Source: Macrophomina tecta
Lineage: Eukaryota > Ascomycota > Dothideomycetes > Botryosphaeriales > Botryosphaeriaceae
Length of the DNA: 64,000 nt
Direction: 5' to 3'
Assembly (NCBI GenBank): GCA_024180945.1
Contig: JAKSGN010000037.1
Coordinates: 1,369,501-1,433,500 of the forward strand
Shown: positions 31,961-42,656 of the stretch, in pieces
Position numbering within the stretch: the first letter of the stretch is position 1
Layout: each line of letters opens with the position of its first letter
The notes under the pieces: model-generated
Seen by the model: the letters and a program-made list of their open reading frames with translations, nothing else
Database searches by the model: none
Told to the model about the DNA's origin: nothing
Program-made: the position numbers and the translations under genes

Positions 31961-32183
31961 ATGGTGGGAGAGTCCATGGCGTGATGGTTTCCACGGTGAC
32001 TGTCTTTTCCGGAACGATGAGGCTTCCGTAGTGGTCCCAAGTCTTTCTTAGTAGAGAAGGGTACACTTCTCCCTGTTTGGCAAACCGCTTAATGCAGTCC
32101 ACTACTGGATTATCTGCTGGCAGTGTGTGCAGCCTATCCAAAATAACCAAGTCAAGTGTTATAAGCCTAAGACCTATGCTTTA

Positions 32184-34034
32184 ACGTATCCCACAAGCGA
32201 GCGTGCCACACAAGCGAGTGTGCCACCCAACCAAGAAAACGCGACACCCTAGCTTCAACCAACAATGCATCAGCCAACCCACGCTCAATCCATCTTACAT
32301 GAAGCTCAGATAGCTTTAGCGAAGCAAGCTATCGACCAAGGCCAAATTCAAAGCAATCGGCTCGCTGCAAAGACGTTTAACGTTAATCGGATGACCCTTA
32401 AGCGACGACGCGACAGGATTCCTTCTCGACGCGATTGCACGCCCAACTCTCGAAAGCTTACTAATATCGAGGAATCAGTTCTTGTCAAACGTGTCCTCGA
32501 TCTAGATTCGCGAGGATTTCCGCCGCGATTAAGTGCTGTTGAAGGTATGGCAAATAAGCTACTCGCCGACCGCGCCGGAGGTACCGTTGGCAAGAACTGG
32601 TCCTCGAACTTCGTAAGACGGACTCCCGAGCTAAAAACACGTCTGAATCGAAAGTATGACTATCAGCGAGCTAAATGCGAGGACCCAGAGCTTATTACGC
32701 GATGGTTCGCGCTTGTGCGAAACATTATCGCGAAGTATGGGATCGTGGATGGAGATATCTACAACTTTGATGAAACCGGCTTCCTCATGGGCATGATTGC
32801 AGCCGGAATAGTTGTTACAGCATCCGAGCGACGTAGTCGACGAAAATCGGCTCAGCCAGGTAATCGTGAATGGGTTACGGTGATCCAGGGAGTCAACGCG
32901 CAAGGCTGGGCGATTCCGCTGTTCGTGGTCTTCAAGGGACAACACCACCTTTCTGCTTGATACAGCGACGACGTACCAGGCAATTGGGTCACCGCATTAA
33001 GCGAAAACGGCTGGACGACGAACGAGCTTGGTCTGTAGTGGCTGCAGCACTTCGAAAAGCACACAAAGGATCGCACAACTTGAGCATGGCGACTTCTGAT
33101 TCTTGACGGCCACGCGAGCCACAATTCGGCCGAATTCGACGCGTTCTGCCAGGAACGCAAGATCATCACGCTCTTCATGCCTGCGTATTCATCGCACCTC
33201 CTCCAGCCGCTCGATGTAGGCTGTTTTGCGCCTCTCAAGAAGGCGTACGGAAAGCAGGTTAAAGAGCTAATGCGATCCCACATTAACCACATCACGAAGC
33301 TCGAGTTTCTACCTACGTTCAAAACGGCGTTCGAAGCCGCATTCACGCAGCAGAATATCGTAGGCGGGTTCCGAGGCGCAGGACTGGTTCCGCTCGATCC
33401 AGAGGCCGTGATTTCCAAGCTCGAATGTCAAGCTTCGGACGCCGACACGCCCGCAGGCAGAGGCCATAACTTAGGACGCTCAAACACCGCACAACCCAGC
33501 TAAATTAGCCTCTCAGACTGAGCTTATTAGGAACCGGATTGCAATGCATCAAAATAGCTCACCGAAGCCAATTAATGATGCGCTGAATCAGCTTGCTAAG
33601 GGGGTTCAAATGATGGCGCATTCAGCTGTCCTTCTGCAGGTGGAAGTCGCGAATCTTCAAAGGGCAAACGAGGCCGCAACGCGACGCAAGAAGCGGCAAA
33701 AAAAGCGGATTCAGAAGCGAGGGACTCTTACGGTCCAAGAGGGCCAGGATTTAATCGATAGAGCTGCTGTTAACCAGCAGATTTCGCGGGAAACACGCCA
33801 AAGTGGTGCGCAATCGGAAGGGCCAGCGAGAAAACGACGGCGATGTGGGCAGTGCGGCGAAACAGGACATAATTCTCGTACATGTCAAAAAGATGCGGAG
33901 ACTACTGTAGAATAGACTACATATTAGAGATAGTTGATTTTAGAAGGCGTTGGGGAGTTGTTTGTACTTAAAGTGGTTGAGGTTTGGTAGGGTGGCCCAC
34001 TCGCTTGTCTGACCCACTCGCTTATCTGACACGT
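32184..34034 (+). mobile_element. Pogo/Fot1-type element, decayed, TA target
   Basis: The left end ACGTATCCCACAAGCGAGCG follows TA (32182-32183). The right end CTTATCTGACACGT precedes TA (34035-34036). Two GCGAG-type subterminal repeats lie at each end. The transposase is broken. The right flank continues directly into a Tc1 catalytic motif, the left flank into a LINE fragment. Confidence 0.88.
32265..33915 (+). pseudogene. Pogo/Fot1 transposase, several stops
   Basis: Starts MHQPTHAQSILHEAQIALAK at 32265. The psq-type HTH (SNRLAAKTFNVNRMTLKRR) and CENP-B-like DNA-binding domain (FPPRLSAVEGMANKLL, KNWSSNFVRRTPEL) are intact up to the first acidic residue (YNFDETGFLMGM). TGA at 32958-32960 replaces the Trp of the paralogue at 53145 (LSAWYSDD). 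Then come TAG near 33036 (CAG in the paralogue) and TGA near 33081. The rest of the DDE domain (LLILDGHASH, LLQPLDVGCFAPLKKAYG) follows in the same frame, then a frameshift after 33418. The tail keeps the CCHC knuckle RRCGQCGETGHNSRTC, ending at 33915. Confidence 0.9.
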
Positions 34035-34435
34035 TAGTCCAGATCTCAATCCTATGGAACACCTCTGGTTTCACCTTAAGGCTATGGTCTTAAAACTCCA
34101 TCCAGAGCTTAATGAACTATATGGAAATATAGAACAGATTAGAGAGAAGCTTGGGGAGGCATCACAAGAGGCGTGTGAGGCATTACCGTAGTCATTATTT
34201 GACAATGTATTGGGTAATATGAAGCGGAGGTGTGAGGCAGTTATCCAGGCAGAGGGCTGGCATACGAAGTGCTAGCGCGAAACTAACGCGAAAATCGATC
34301 TCTCTAATCAATTCTAACTTGATAGCAACTTACTACGAGCTTCAGGAAGCGTGCGTTAAGAAAAAGTGACTTTGATTTTCATTGGGGTGATCGCCTTGGT
34401 ACGCGACTCGCGCAGAGTTTTGTCCAGTGATTGTA
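34035..34435 (+). mobile_element. 3' remnant of a Tc1/mariner element
   Basis: Begins inside the last catalytic motif (SPDLNPMEHLWFHLKAMVLK) and continues to MKRRCEAVIQAEGWHTKC and a stop, colinear with the C-terminus of the intact Tc1 transposase. One in-frame TAG near 34190. The right end CAGAGTTTTGTCCAGTGATT leads into TA at 34434-34435. The 5' two thirds of the element are absent from the other side of the pogo copy. Confidence 0.85.
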
Positions 34436-34561
34436 GATGAATGCACCTCTCTTCTCTTTCGGCTCTGGGAGAAACACCCGTTATTCTGTTTCACAGTTGC
34501 TAACGCCAACAATTGCTATCTGGAGATAGTGTTCGACAAAGCTGAATCTAAAATATCGCGT

Positions 34562-35566
34562 TCAGGGCAGTACGACAACCATCTTGCCGTTCGCCGCGCT
34601 TGCCTCCATTGTTCGATGAGCCTCCTGAATTTCCTCAAACTGAAAAACCCTGGAAGGCGCCGCGGTGAACTTATTCTCAGCAACTGCTCTGACTATCGAC
34701 TGGAGGGGTACATCATCAAGCGGAAACTCCGGAGTCCCAAAGACAAAGCTGCCGAAGAAGCTAAAGTGCACCCCCGAAGGCATCTGCAGCAGCGGATTGA
34801 AATCTGCAATAGGCGCTAACCCACCCAAGAAGCCAGCGAGACATACTCTGCCTCCGCGACGCACGAGTTCGAGCGAGTCCAGGAGGACGCTATTTCCGAC
34901 CAGGTTCAGAACAGCGTCAAATTTCTCCTTCCTTGCGTCTTGTGCGTGTTGGGAAAGATCCGGACCCTCGAGAAACACGTCCTTGACTCCAAGCTTCATT
35001 AGCTCCTCAACTCGTTCCTCCTTCCTTGTTGTCCCAACGACACGAACGCCCGCCTGCACAGCCAGATTGATCGCTGCCTGTCCAAAAGCCGACGTCGCTC
35101 CTCTGATCAGCAGTCTTTGCCCTTCTTCGACCTCTAAATTCCTGAAAAGACACGTCCAGGCTGTAGCGTACGATTCCGGAATCGCCGCCACTTGGGCCCA
35201 CCCCAGCCCGACATCCTCCTCCTTCGTCCCCAGTGGGACCACGTTGCTGACTCGGGCATTCGTGTACTCGGCGTAACTTCCATTGATCGTTCTCCCCAGT
35301 CCGCCCATGACCGCCGCAACCGGCGTTCCGACCTCGAACTCGCCGCCGGGGCAAGCGAATACAACGCCCACGCACTCGATACCAATGATAGGCATTGCCT
35401 CTGCCCACTCACCGCGGCGCATATGCAGCTCGGCATGATTGACTCCGAAAGCTTTGATCTTGATCGTGGCGTAGCCGGCTTGCGGGAATGGTGTTGGGAC
35501 TGTCTGAAAAGCGAGAGCTTCGGGTCCGCCAAATTTCGAGACGACGACGGCCCGCATGGTCGACAT
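34562..35566 (-). CDS. MDR-family NAD(P)H quinone oxidoreductase / zinc-type alcohol dehydrogenase (334 aa)
   Basis: Single-exon minus-strand gene, MSTMRAVVVSKFGGPEALAF to KMVVVLP. The N-terminal GroES-like domain is at about 1-125 (IKIKAFGVNHAELHMRRGEW, GIECVGVV). The Rossmann fold follows with the nucleotide-binding LLIRGATSAFGQAAINLAVQ and VRVVGTTRKEER. The sequence resembles quinone oxidoreductase-like MDR proteins that lack structural zinc: the usual four-Cys zinc lobe is absent. Expected to reduce quinones or activated enones with NADPH in the cytosol; the substrate cannot be told. The closest expressed gene in a repeat-rich neighbourhood, intact and of normal length. A start codon change or intron is not needed. 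Confidence 0.9.
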   Translation of the reverse strand: MSTMRAVVVSKFGGPEALAFQTVPTPFPQAGYATIKIKAFGVNHAELHMRRGEWAEAMPIIGIECVGVVFACPGGEFEVGTPVAAVMGGLGRTINGSYAEYTNARVSNVVPLGTKEEDVGLGWAQVAAIPESYATAWTCLFRNLEVEEGQRLLIRGATSAFGQAAINLAVQAGVRVVGTTRKEERVEELMKLGVKDVFLEGPDLSQHAQDARKEKFDAVLNLVGNSVLLDSLELVRRGGRVCLAGFLGGLAPIADFNPLLQMPSGVHFSFFGSFVFGTPEFPLDDVPLQSIVRAVAENKFTAAPSRVFQFEEIQEAHRTMEASAANGKMVVVLP

Positions 35567-36335
35567 TGCGTAATGAGGAATTGCTCACGGCTAAAATGGG
35601 AAAACGATGCTGAAAGATTATGCAGACTTACCGAAGGGCTCGGCGTGGGACTGGGTGATGCGCGAAGATTCCTACATATTATGTATTCGAATAGCGGCTT
35701 TATTACCGCGAACATATTTAGCGTAGTTGAAAAATGCAACGTCTGAGCTCGTTTGTCAGACGTGCAGAAGTTCGTCATCGTGGCTAGGATCACATGCGCT
35801 TACTCAGCAGCAGAACGATTACCAAGCTTTAGCTACAGGCAGACCATTAACGGTTGGATGAACCGTGATCCCAATGTAGTGTAGCGCAAACTATAGCGTT
35901 CTCTTCCTTATGGTCCGCGGAGGCCGACGGGGCGTATGAATCATCATCAGAGCATGACGTAAGTAGAATCATGGCACCTGTTGGAAAGAATAGGTGCGCA
36001 GGGAGTCATAATAGAGACGTTCGATTCCTAACATTACTGCATCTGTGAGATCCCAATTGAACGTGCAAGTGGTTCTCCGTTAGTCTTCTAATACGATGAT
36101 TGGGTAAGTGGGTTGCCACAACGTCATACTTATTGAAGTGCATCTTGAATGAAATCACATGGCCGGAACAGGTAAGCGAAACCGAGCGCTGGACCCTCAA
36201 TCTGCTGCCACTGGTTGTCCGTCTACACTTACGTAGGTCATCCCAGAAAGCTGCATTTGCACTTTGTATGTTGCCTGCTATCTATGCATCCGAGGTGTTT
36301 TCAAATCCATGGCTATTTGCCAGCTGAATCCTGCG
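35567..36335. other. Promoter side of the oxidoreductase and a LINE 3' remnant
   Basis: No gene recognised. Positions 35850-35960 carry a degraded LINE 3' end (CTTATGGTCCGCGGAGGCCG, then GGGGCGTATGAATCATCATC), matching the tail at 42580-42632. The remainder has only short ORFs. Confidence 0.45.
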
Positions 36336-36770
36336 TTAATATTCACTGTTTGATGCCTTCATCATAATTTTGTTGACCACCGGATCTTCCTGCCAAAGCA
36401 TGCGCAAGTACTCTTTTGCATCCTGCTTTGCCTTCTTGCTGTCAGAGGTAACTTTGTACTGTGTGAGGATGCTCTTTTCCTCGTGGTGGAGTGCCTCAAT
36501 TGGGTGCAAATCAGGTGAATTCACAGGCCAGTCCAAGAAGTAGATTTGCTCCTTTTCCAGCTCTTTGATCTGTCTGGCACGCATATTGCGTGCCTTGTGG
36601 TGGACTCCCACATTGTCCTCTGGAACAAAAATGCGTCTGTTGGGGTAATCTTTGCGTAATTGGCGAAGATAAGGGAAGAGATGTTGGTCATAAGCAACAT
36701 CTTTATACCGAACAAAATCAAGACCTCCTTTAGTTGGGCTTCATTTGAATTTTCTCTGCTTTAAAGACTT
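36336..36770 (-). mobile_element. Mariner-like transposase fragment, C-terminal third
   Basis: Minus strand, two overlapping frames (one frameshift near 36600). The first gives YLRQLRKDYPNRRIFVPEDN, the second GVHHKARNMRARQIKELEKE, then FLDWPVNSPDLHPIEALHHE, the third-acidic-residue motif of Tc1/mariner DDE transposases, and KIMMKASNSEY before a stop. A different subfamily from the DD34E Tc1 copies. N-terminal HTH and first Asp are missing. Confidence 0.75.
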
Positions 36771-36849
36771 GCTCTAGCTTGCGTATTTTCTGATGGAACG
36801 AAGGCAGCCTGTCTGTCGCACTATGACTGCTTAGTCAGCTCAATGTATA

Positions 36850-36900
36850 ACGTGTTCCACCACTCCTCGGCCCACCCCAGTCGGACACTTCTGCTGGCTT
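36850..36900 (+). mobile_element. Probable left end of a TA-inserting (pogo/Tc1) element
   Basis: TA (36848-36849), then ACGTGTTCCACCACTCC and CCACCCCAGTCGG. The terminus matches the one ending at 450. The element's body may be the pogo half at 42657-43160, with the LINE inserted between them; there is no direct proof of that join. Confidence 0.35.
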
Positions 36901-36971
36901 GGAAGAAGTATTGTTAGATCTTTACCAATATCGAATCTCGAATCTCGAAAAAACAATAAAAGCTGGCTGCA

Positions 36972-38228
36972 ATGCCGGCGGCGTCGGCCGAAGAAGGTGC
37001 GGGTGGAGATGGACGCGTCGCGGACGCGTCGGAGCGCGTCTCACTCCGCCAGATCGACCGCACCGACTATCGAGCTCTTCACCGTGGAAAACCGTCGACT
37101 GAGGCTTCATCTCGCCCAGCTAAGCCGAGGAAATTGACTAAGGAAATTACTCTCGATGATATTGTCGACCTGCTAGAGGCAATCTCTGACCAGAACAAGC
37201 GCCTGACGATGCAATGCACGAAAAACGAAGATCAGATTAAAAGCCTGACTAAAAAACTCCAACAGTCCCAAGAAGCACGTGAACAGCTAACGGAGCAGGT
37301 TTCCGAACTAAAGAAAGAAATATCGGAACTCATCGAGATTACGCGTGGAAGCACCGCTTCGCAGATCCAGGATAGCACCACCTACGCGAGCGTTCTTCGT
37401 GGAGATTCGCCACCGAATCAAGTTGGCAGGGGTGCTTTGCCAAGCGCCACCCCCGTGCCAACTGCGACGCCAGCAAAGGCAGCTCACGTCGAACTTGATC
37501 TAACCAACGTGGAATTTATCATCACCAAAGGAGGGGACATTCGTGCGCGTTTCCAAGAGGCGCTTAAGAGCCAAGAGGCGACGAAGAACATTAAATACTA
37601 CGGGCTAACGCGGAGCCCGAGCAAACCAACCAAAGTGCGTTTTCTCTTTTGTTGCGAGAGGGATAAGGAGGAGGTAAGGGCCAACACAGGCTGGCTAGAC
37701 AACGCTTTTCGAGGGGCCAGAATGCGGGGCCCACAGTAGTACCCGGTAAAGGTCGACAACATCAACAAGACGGCGGTCTTCAACGAAGAACGGACGGCGC
37801 TTAGGACAGATACCCACCGGGTTATCGGGGAAGAAAACAGGGTAGGAGTAATACAAGCACGATAGCTAAGCAGAGCGAGTAGACTATACGGCTCGGCGGT
37901 AATTTACTTGGCAAAGAAGAGCGAGGCAGACGAGCTCCTAGCCCGCCGGATTATTAACGTGGGAGGCGAGACGGCGTATACCAGCGCTTTTAAGTACCGA
38001 CCTAGGCCGCGCCGATACTTTCGGTGCCAGAGCTACGACCATCTCGAACTAAGATGCAGGGGCGAGGAAAGATACGCGAGGTGCGCCGAGCACGGCCATA
38101 GAGCCACGGACTACTCGACTAGCCCTAAGGCATGCGCGGCGTGCGGCGGCCCACATCGGGCTAATGACCGGGGATGCCCAGTGTACAAGAGAATGCTGGA
38201 GGCAATAATCAGAAAGCAAAATAAGTAG
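36972..38228 (+). pseudogene. LINE ORF1 (gag-like, zinc-knuckle) with TAG stops
   Basis: ATG at 36972 (MPAASAEEGAGGDG). N-terminal coiled coil (LLEAISDQNKRL, then SLTKKLQQSQEAREQLTEQV), a Pro/Ala linker, then the conserved LINE gag core (VEFIITKGGDIRARFQEALK). In-frame TAG codons at 37737, 37863 and 38226. Past the first two, the frame continues to degenerate zinc knuckles (YFRCQSYDHLELRC, CAACGGPHRANDRGC; the middle one lost its last Cys, RATDYS). The protein would bind LINE RNA. No indel detected. Confidence 0.85.
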
Positions 38229-38456
38229 GAGACTAAAGAGCATCCAAGCGAACCTAGGGAAAATATAACGGCGCAGTACAGCATCCTCAACGACGAAGAC
38301 CTAAGGGACTTCAGCATCATTAACATTTCCGAACCAAATTGCTTTAGGACGGCGGAGGGAGAAGTAGTAGCGGTTCCAACTTCCCGCCCATACTAGACAC
38401 AGTTCAGACCGACAATAACTTTAGACGGTTGATATTCGGTCTACTCTCTTCTATAG

Positions 38457-41400
38457 ATTAGAAAAGGCATCCCAGCTCGTCAGATTATAGTGGCGTCTCC
38501 CTACATTACGGCAGCGCTGATATCTCTCCCAAACCGGATAGTTATGGTAGTATCAGTATGTATTCCGGCGAAGCAGTCAACTAAAGACGTAGAGCTGAAT
38601 AACGTGCTAACGCACCTCCGTAACGCAATCCTGCGAGCCAGAGAGAAGGCCAGCGGCGTGTTTGAAATACTCCTCTCTGGTGACTTTAATCGGCATGACC
38701 AGCTATGGGGAGGTGACGCAATCTTTAACCCGCACCACATTGGGGAGGCGCTCCCGATCATCGACTTCATGGAAGACTTCGACCTGCAGTGCATACTTCC
38801 GCGAGGCACTATAACATATGAATCAGGGCAGCACCAATCCACCATTGACCTTGTATTTGCATCGCCCGGCTTGGCAGAGGACCGGATCATCTGTCAGCCG
38901 TTCCACACAGATTACGGAGCGGAACATCGAGCAATTGAAAGTGGCTTCCTAACGCCGAGTGGAGACGATCGAGAGCAGCCACGGCAGGTCTTCAAGAATA
39001 CAAATTGGGAAGCTGTGAGGAAACAGGTGCGGCGACACCTGGAGGAGTTCCCATCACCAATCGCGTCGGACGTAGAGGGCATGGCCGAGTACCTGACCCA
39101 TGCCGTCTCTGCCGCGCTGGAGCGACACACTCCAAGAGCGAGGCCATCGCCATACGTCAAGAAATGGTGGTGTGCAGACTTGACCCAACTTCGGCGAGCC
39201 TATACGCGGCTGAGGAATCAGGCCCGAAGCGCACGGCGGACCGGACTGCCCCATCATGAACTAGCGGACCAAGTGAGGGCGGCGGCGAAGGCTTTTCATG
39301 ACACGATTAGGCGGAGGAGGCGATCATGCTGGAGAGAATTCCTTGCGGAGCGGACGAACATCTGGAAAGCCACGAAGTATATTGGCGGCCCCGGGGCACT
39401 GTCACAGATGCAGGTGGCGCGCTTAGAACAGGACGGGAGCTACGCCGAGTCGAATCAAGAGATGTCAGACATGTTTCTGCGGTCCTTCTTCCCGGATCTG
39501 CCGGTCGTAGAGGCCCGGACGGAAGACATCGAACAAACGGGCCCTATAGAAAGTCAACTTGCAAGTGAGCCATTAAAAGAGGACGAGGTGCGGAGTGCGA
39601 TCTTCGAAGCAAAGCCATTAAAGGCTCCTGGAGTGGATGGGATCCCGGCGGCAGCATGGAGAGAGCTCTGGCCAGTGCTAGGGCGCCATATCCATCAACT
39701 TTTCAGCGAATCTATCAGACAAGCACGACTACCTGGCCATTGGCAGACAGCGAAGATCGTCCCCCTACGCAAGACAGACAAGCGAAATTACGAGTCGGCG
39801 GGAGCCTACAGGCCGATCTTGCTTTTGCCAACCTTGGGGAAGGCGCTTGAGTCCGTTGTGGTGGAGAGAATCTCAGCACTGGTGGAGGAACATTCGCTCC
39901 TGCCAAAAGCCCACTTTGGCGCGCGGAAGCAACGGTCGACAGTACAGGCACTAACGGTATTGCAGCATCACGTGTACGACGCCTAGAGAGAGGAAAAGGT
40001 ACTCACACTAGTGTCCTTTAACGTAAAAGGGGCCTACAACGGGGTGTCCCGGGAGGTACTCGTCCAGCGGTTACGAGCGAGGAGAATTCCGGAAGTGCTT
40101 ATCAAGTGGATTAAAGCTTTCTGCTCGGATAGAAGTGCGTCGGTTGCCGTTAATAGGAAAATATTAGCCGTTACTGCCCTACCGCAAGCAGGCCTTTCCT
40201 AGGGCTCGCCGCTCTCGCCGATCCTCTTCCTGTTCTTCAACGCTGACTTGGTGCAGTCGGCAATCAACAAGAACAAAGAAGCAATCGCATTCATCGACAA
40301 TTACAGCGCCTGGGTTACTAGCTACTCCGCGAACGAAAATGTGGAGCGTCTCCAGGAAACGATAGTGCCCAAGACGGAGAAATAGGAAAGAACCAGTAGA
40401 GCGACCTTCGACATCAAGAAAACATCGCTGGTCCACTTCACCAGGAACAGTCGGCAGCTGGGCGATCAACCTCTAATAGTAAAGGGTGTAGAAATCCGCC
40501 CAGAGGAGACGGCCAAGATCCTAGGGGTGGTTCTCGACACCCAGCTTCGGTTTAGGGCTTACGCGGCCAGGGTCGCAAAGAGAGGCATGAGAGCTGCCCT
40601 GGCCCTTAGGCGGCTACAGGGACTCCAGCCGAGTGCAGCGCGTCAGCTTTTCACCGCAACGGTGGCTCCCGTCGTGGATTACGCTTCGCCTGTATGGGCC
40701 CTAGTAATCTCGAAGTCGCTGCTGAGAGCGCTGCAGCCAATCCAGAGGATGGCGGCTAGAGCGATTACTAAAGCCTTTAAGACTACTACACTAACCACCT
40801 TAGAGGCCGAGGCAGGAATCGCGCCTATCAAGGTGCGGTTAGAAGAGGAGATGCTCCGTTTCTAGGTATACTCCTGCTCGCTTCCTCCTGCGCATCCATT
40901 CTGGAAGTTGAAAAGGAGAATTAATATCAGAAACAAACGATACATCTCCCCCCTACAGCGCATTATACGGCAGGCGCAGGAAGTCGACCTAGACGGCCTT
41001 AAGACTATCGAGCCCTTTAGCAAGAACCCGTGGCAGGAGAACCCGGCAGTAACAATTAAATATTCGGATACCGCTAGCAGCGAGGCGAGCAATCCGCCAC
41101 GTTCCCAAGTATCCATTTTCACGGATAGGTCCGCTCGGAACGGACGAGTGGGGATCGGGATTTATTACACGGGTGGTGCGAGTGCAACGGTCATAGAGCA
41201 TTCGAAGACACTCGGCAGCAGCGAAAAGATTAACAGCCGGCTTACTGAGCTTGAGGCTATTAGACAAGCCGTGGCGCTTATCGACTAGGTATGGCCGCAG
41301 AGGGAGATCGTAGCGCGACCGATCGCTGCACGAGTAAAACATGTCATCTACTACGACAGCAAGTCTACGCTACAGTCTGTACTGCGACCGAGACAGAAAA

Positions 41401-42092
41401 GTAGCCAGCTAGTGCTAAAGCAAATACTCGAGACCCTTAGCAAGATACAGAGGAGAAATGTGCCGGTTATCGAGCTAAGGTAGGTGCCGGCGCACGCAAT
41501 AGTACCAGGAAACGAGCAAGCGAACAAACTAGCGCTGCAGGCCACCGAACCTAACAAAGCTATCCCAAACAGCGGCGTGCGGTTAAAGTCAGTCGCACTT
41601 GCAGACGTTAAGCGGACTATCTCTCGAGCATGGGCCAAGGAACTTGATAACACCAAGGAGGGGCGCTTTACTCGCACACTCGACAGAGCACTCTCGCAAC
41701 ACCACACCAGGAAGCTGTACGACAAGCTGAACACGGCAGAAGCGGTAGTGGTTGCTCAGCTTAGAACATCGAGGTCAAGATTGAACGAGTCACTCCACAA
41801 GATCAGAAGAGCGGATTCCCCACGGTGCGCGTGCGGACGCGGAGAAGAAACAACCAAGCATTTTCTACTTAAGTGCACTCGCTGGTCTGAACAGCGTACG
41901 GAGCTTCAGAGAGCGGTAGGGAAGAGGTTCGGTAATATTTCGTACATACTAGGTGGATGGTCAGGAACGAAGCGACCGACCGGAAGGTACCTCGACGGAC
42001 CAGCGGAAAGATGGAAAGCTAACATAGCAACGGTCAAGGCAACGGCGGCATTTGCGATCGCGATAGGACGACTGCAGGCAGTCACAGAATGA
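38457..42092 (+). pseudogene. LINE ORF2 (endonuclease-reverse transcriptase-RNase H) with six TAG stops
   Basis: One uninterrupted frame apart from TAG at 39984, 40200, 40383, 40863, 41286 and 41481. Endonuclease: LLSGDFNRHDQLWGG, STIDLVFASP, YGAEHRAIE. Reverse transcriptase: KAPGVDGIPAAAW, AGAYRPILLLPTLGKALE, SFNVKGAYNGV (the usual Asp is Asn) and AFIDNYSAWV (the catalytic pair is DN, not DD). RNase H: SIFTDRSARNGRVGIG, TELEAIRQAV, YYDSKSTLQS, VPAHAIVPGNEQANKLA. Then the terminal CACGRGEETTKHFLLKC. The changes seen at key positions are G-to-A or C-to-T types, so catalysis is lost twice over. Ends TGA 42090-42092. Confidence 0.9.
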
Positions 42093-42391
42093 TGAAGCTG
42101 AGGAAGCCATCATAGAGTCTAAGATCTGGCCAGTTGCCACGCCGCTATAGGGACTGGCAGCACTTAGAAGATGTCCTAATGATTGGCCAGACGTAGGCTT
42201 AGAAAACCCACGGCTCGAGCGAGGAGTGTTCCTTTCTACTTCTTCTACCTTAGCGTTCTATCCGCTCTTTTCTTCGTGTCTTTCCTTTTTTTTTTTTTCT
42301 TCTTTTGCTTTTGATATCCTTGACTAGCGTGGTTTTCCTCTGCTTTGTTCCTGAGAGTGAGGGCTTTGAATGAACCGAGAGTCAGTGTAGG

Positions 42392-42551
42392 TGTTGGAAC
42401 AAGTGATGTGACAGCTTATTCAGTGATGAAGAAAGTGGATTGGCATGAAGAGGGAGAGGGTAGGTGACTCGACCGCCTCTTATACGAGTGATTGTAGCTA
42501 AGTGATGTGGTGTGATATAAGGAGACCTTGAAACACGTGATTGATCTAACA
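42392..42551 (+). mobile_element. Solo LTR (160 bp) with 5-bp target duplication
   Basis: Starts TGTTGGAACAAGTGATGTGA and ends CACGTGATTGATCTAACA, the TG...CA ends of an LTR. Flanked by perfect GTAGG (42387-42391, 42552-42556). Compared with the LINE 3' copy at 10921-11036 it is an exact insertion between ...GTGTAGG and TAAACG. An inverted relative with the same ends lies at 49908-50055. No internal retroelement region is present, so it formed by LTR-LTR recombination. Confidence 0.9.
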
Positions 42552-42656
42552 GTAGGTAAACGTCTGCTCGGTGTTAGTTCTTCCCTATGGCCCGTGGAGG
42601 CCGACGGGGTGTATGAATCATCATCATCATCATCGACCCACCAGATTCACCACCTT

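Larger units (their letters stand above)
28362..32160 (-). mobile_element. LINE (Tad1/I-like) fragment split by a hAT insertion
   Basis: Minus strand. 5' part 32160-31969: ILDRLHTLPADNPVVDCIKR ... ETITPWTL, the linker before RNase H. 3' part 29118-28362: PWERDIQPNIIITDRDSAIA, then RNase H (TVFTDGLCRHGLCGAAAVRL, ELHAIVFALEWLVQ). In a shifted frame after an apparent deletion comes the terminal Cys/His motif CECGQGMETVRHVLLVC and a short tail. The GGATT/AATCC-rich end at 28357-28385 looks like the 3' tail. Removing the hAT at 29127-31960 and one 8-bp duplication joins the parts in frame. No endonuclease or reverse transcriptase remains. Confidence 0.8.
36901..42632 (+). mobile_element. Nearly full-length non-LTR retrotransposon (Tad1/I-like LINE), decayed by substitutions
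   Basis: 5.7 kb with ORF1 (36972-38228), ORF2 (about 38460-42092), a 3' UTR interrupted by a solo LTR (42392-42551), the 3' end GGAGGCCGACGGGGTGTATG and an (ATC)n tail ending near 42632. The exact 5' start is uncertain; nothing upstream of 36900 looks LINE-like. No target duplication was found. Three 5'-truncated copies of the same 3' end occur in the window (10921, 35850, this one). Confidence 0.88.

Noticed and set aside
36972..42092. Genetic recoding of TAG as a sense codon
   Set aside because: Host genes in the window end with TAG, TGA and TAA normally, and catalytic residues of the same LINE are mutated too. Decay by RIP explains the pattern.
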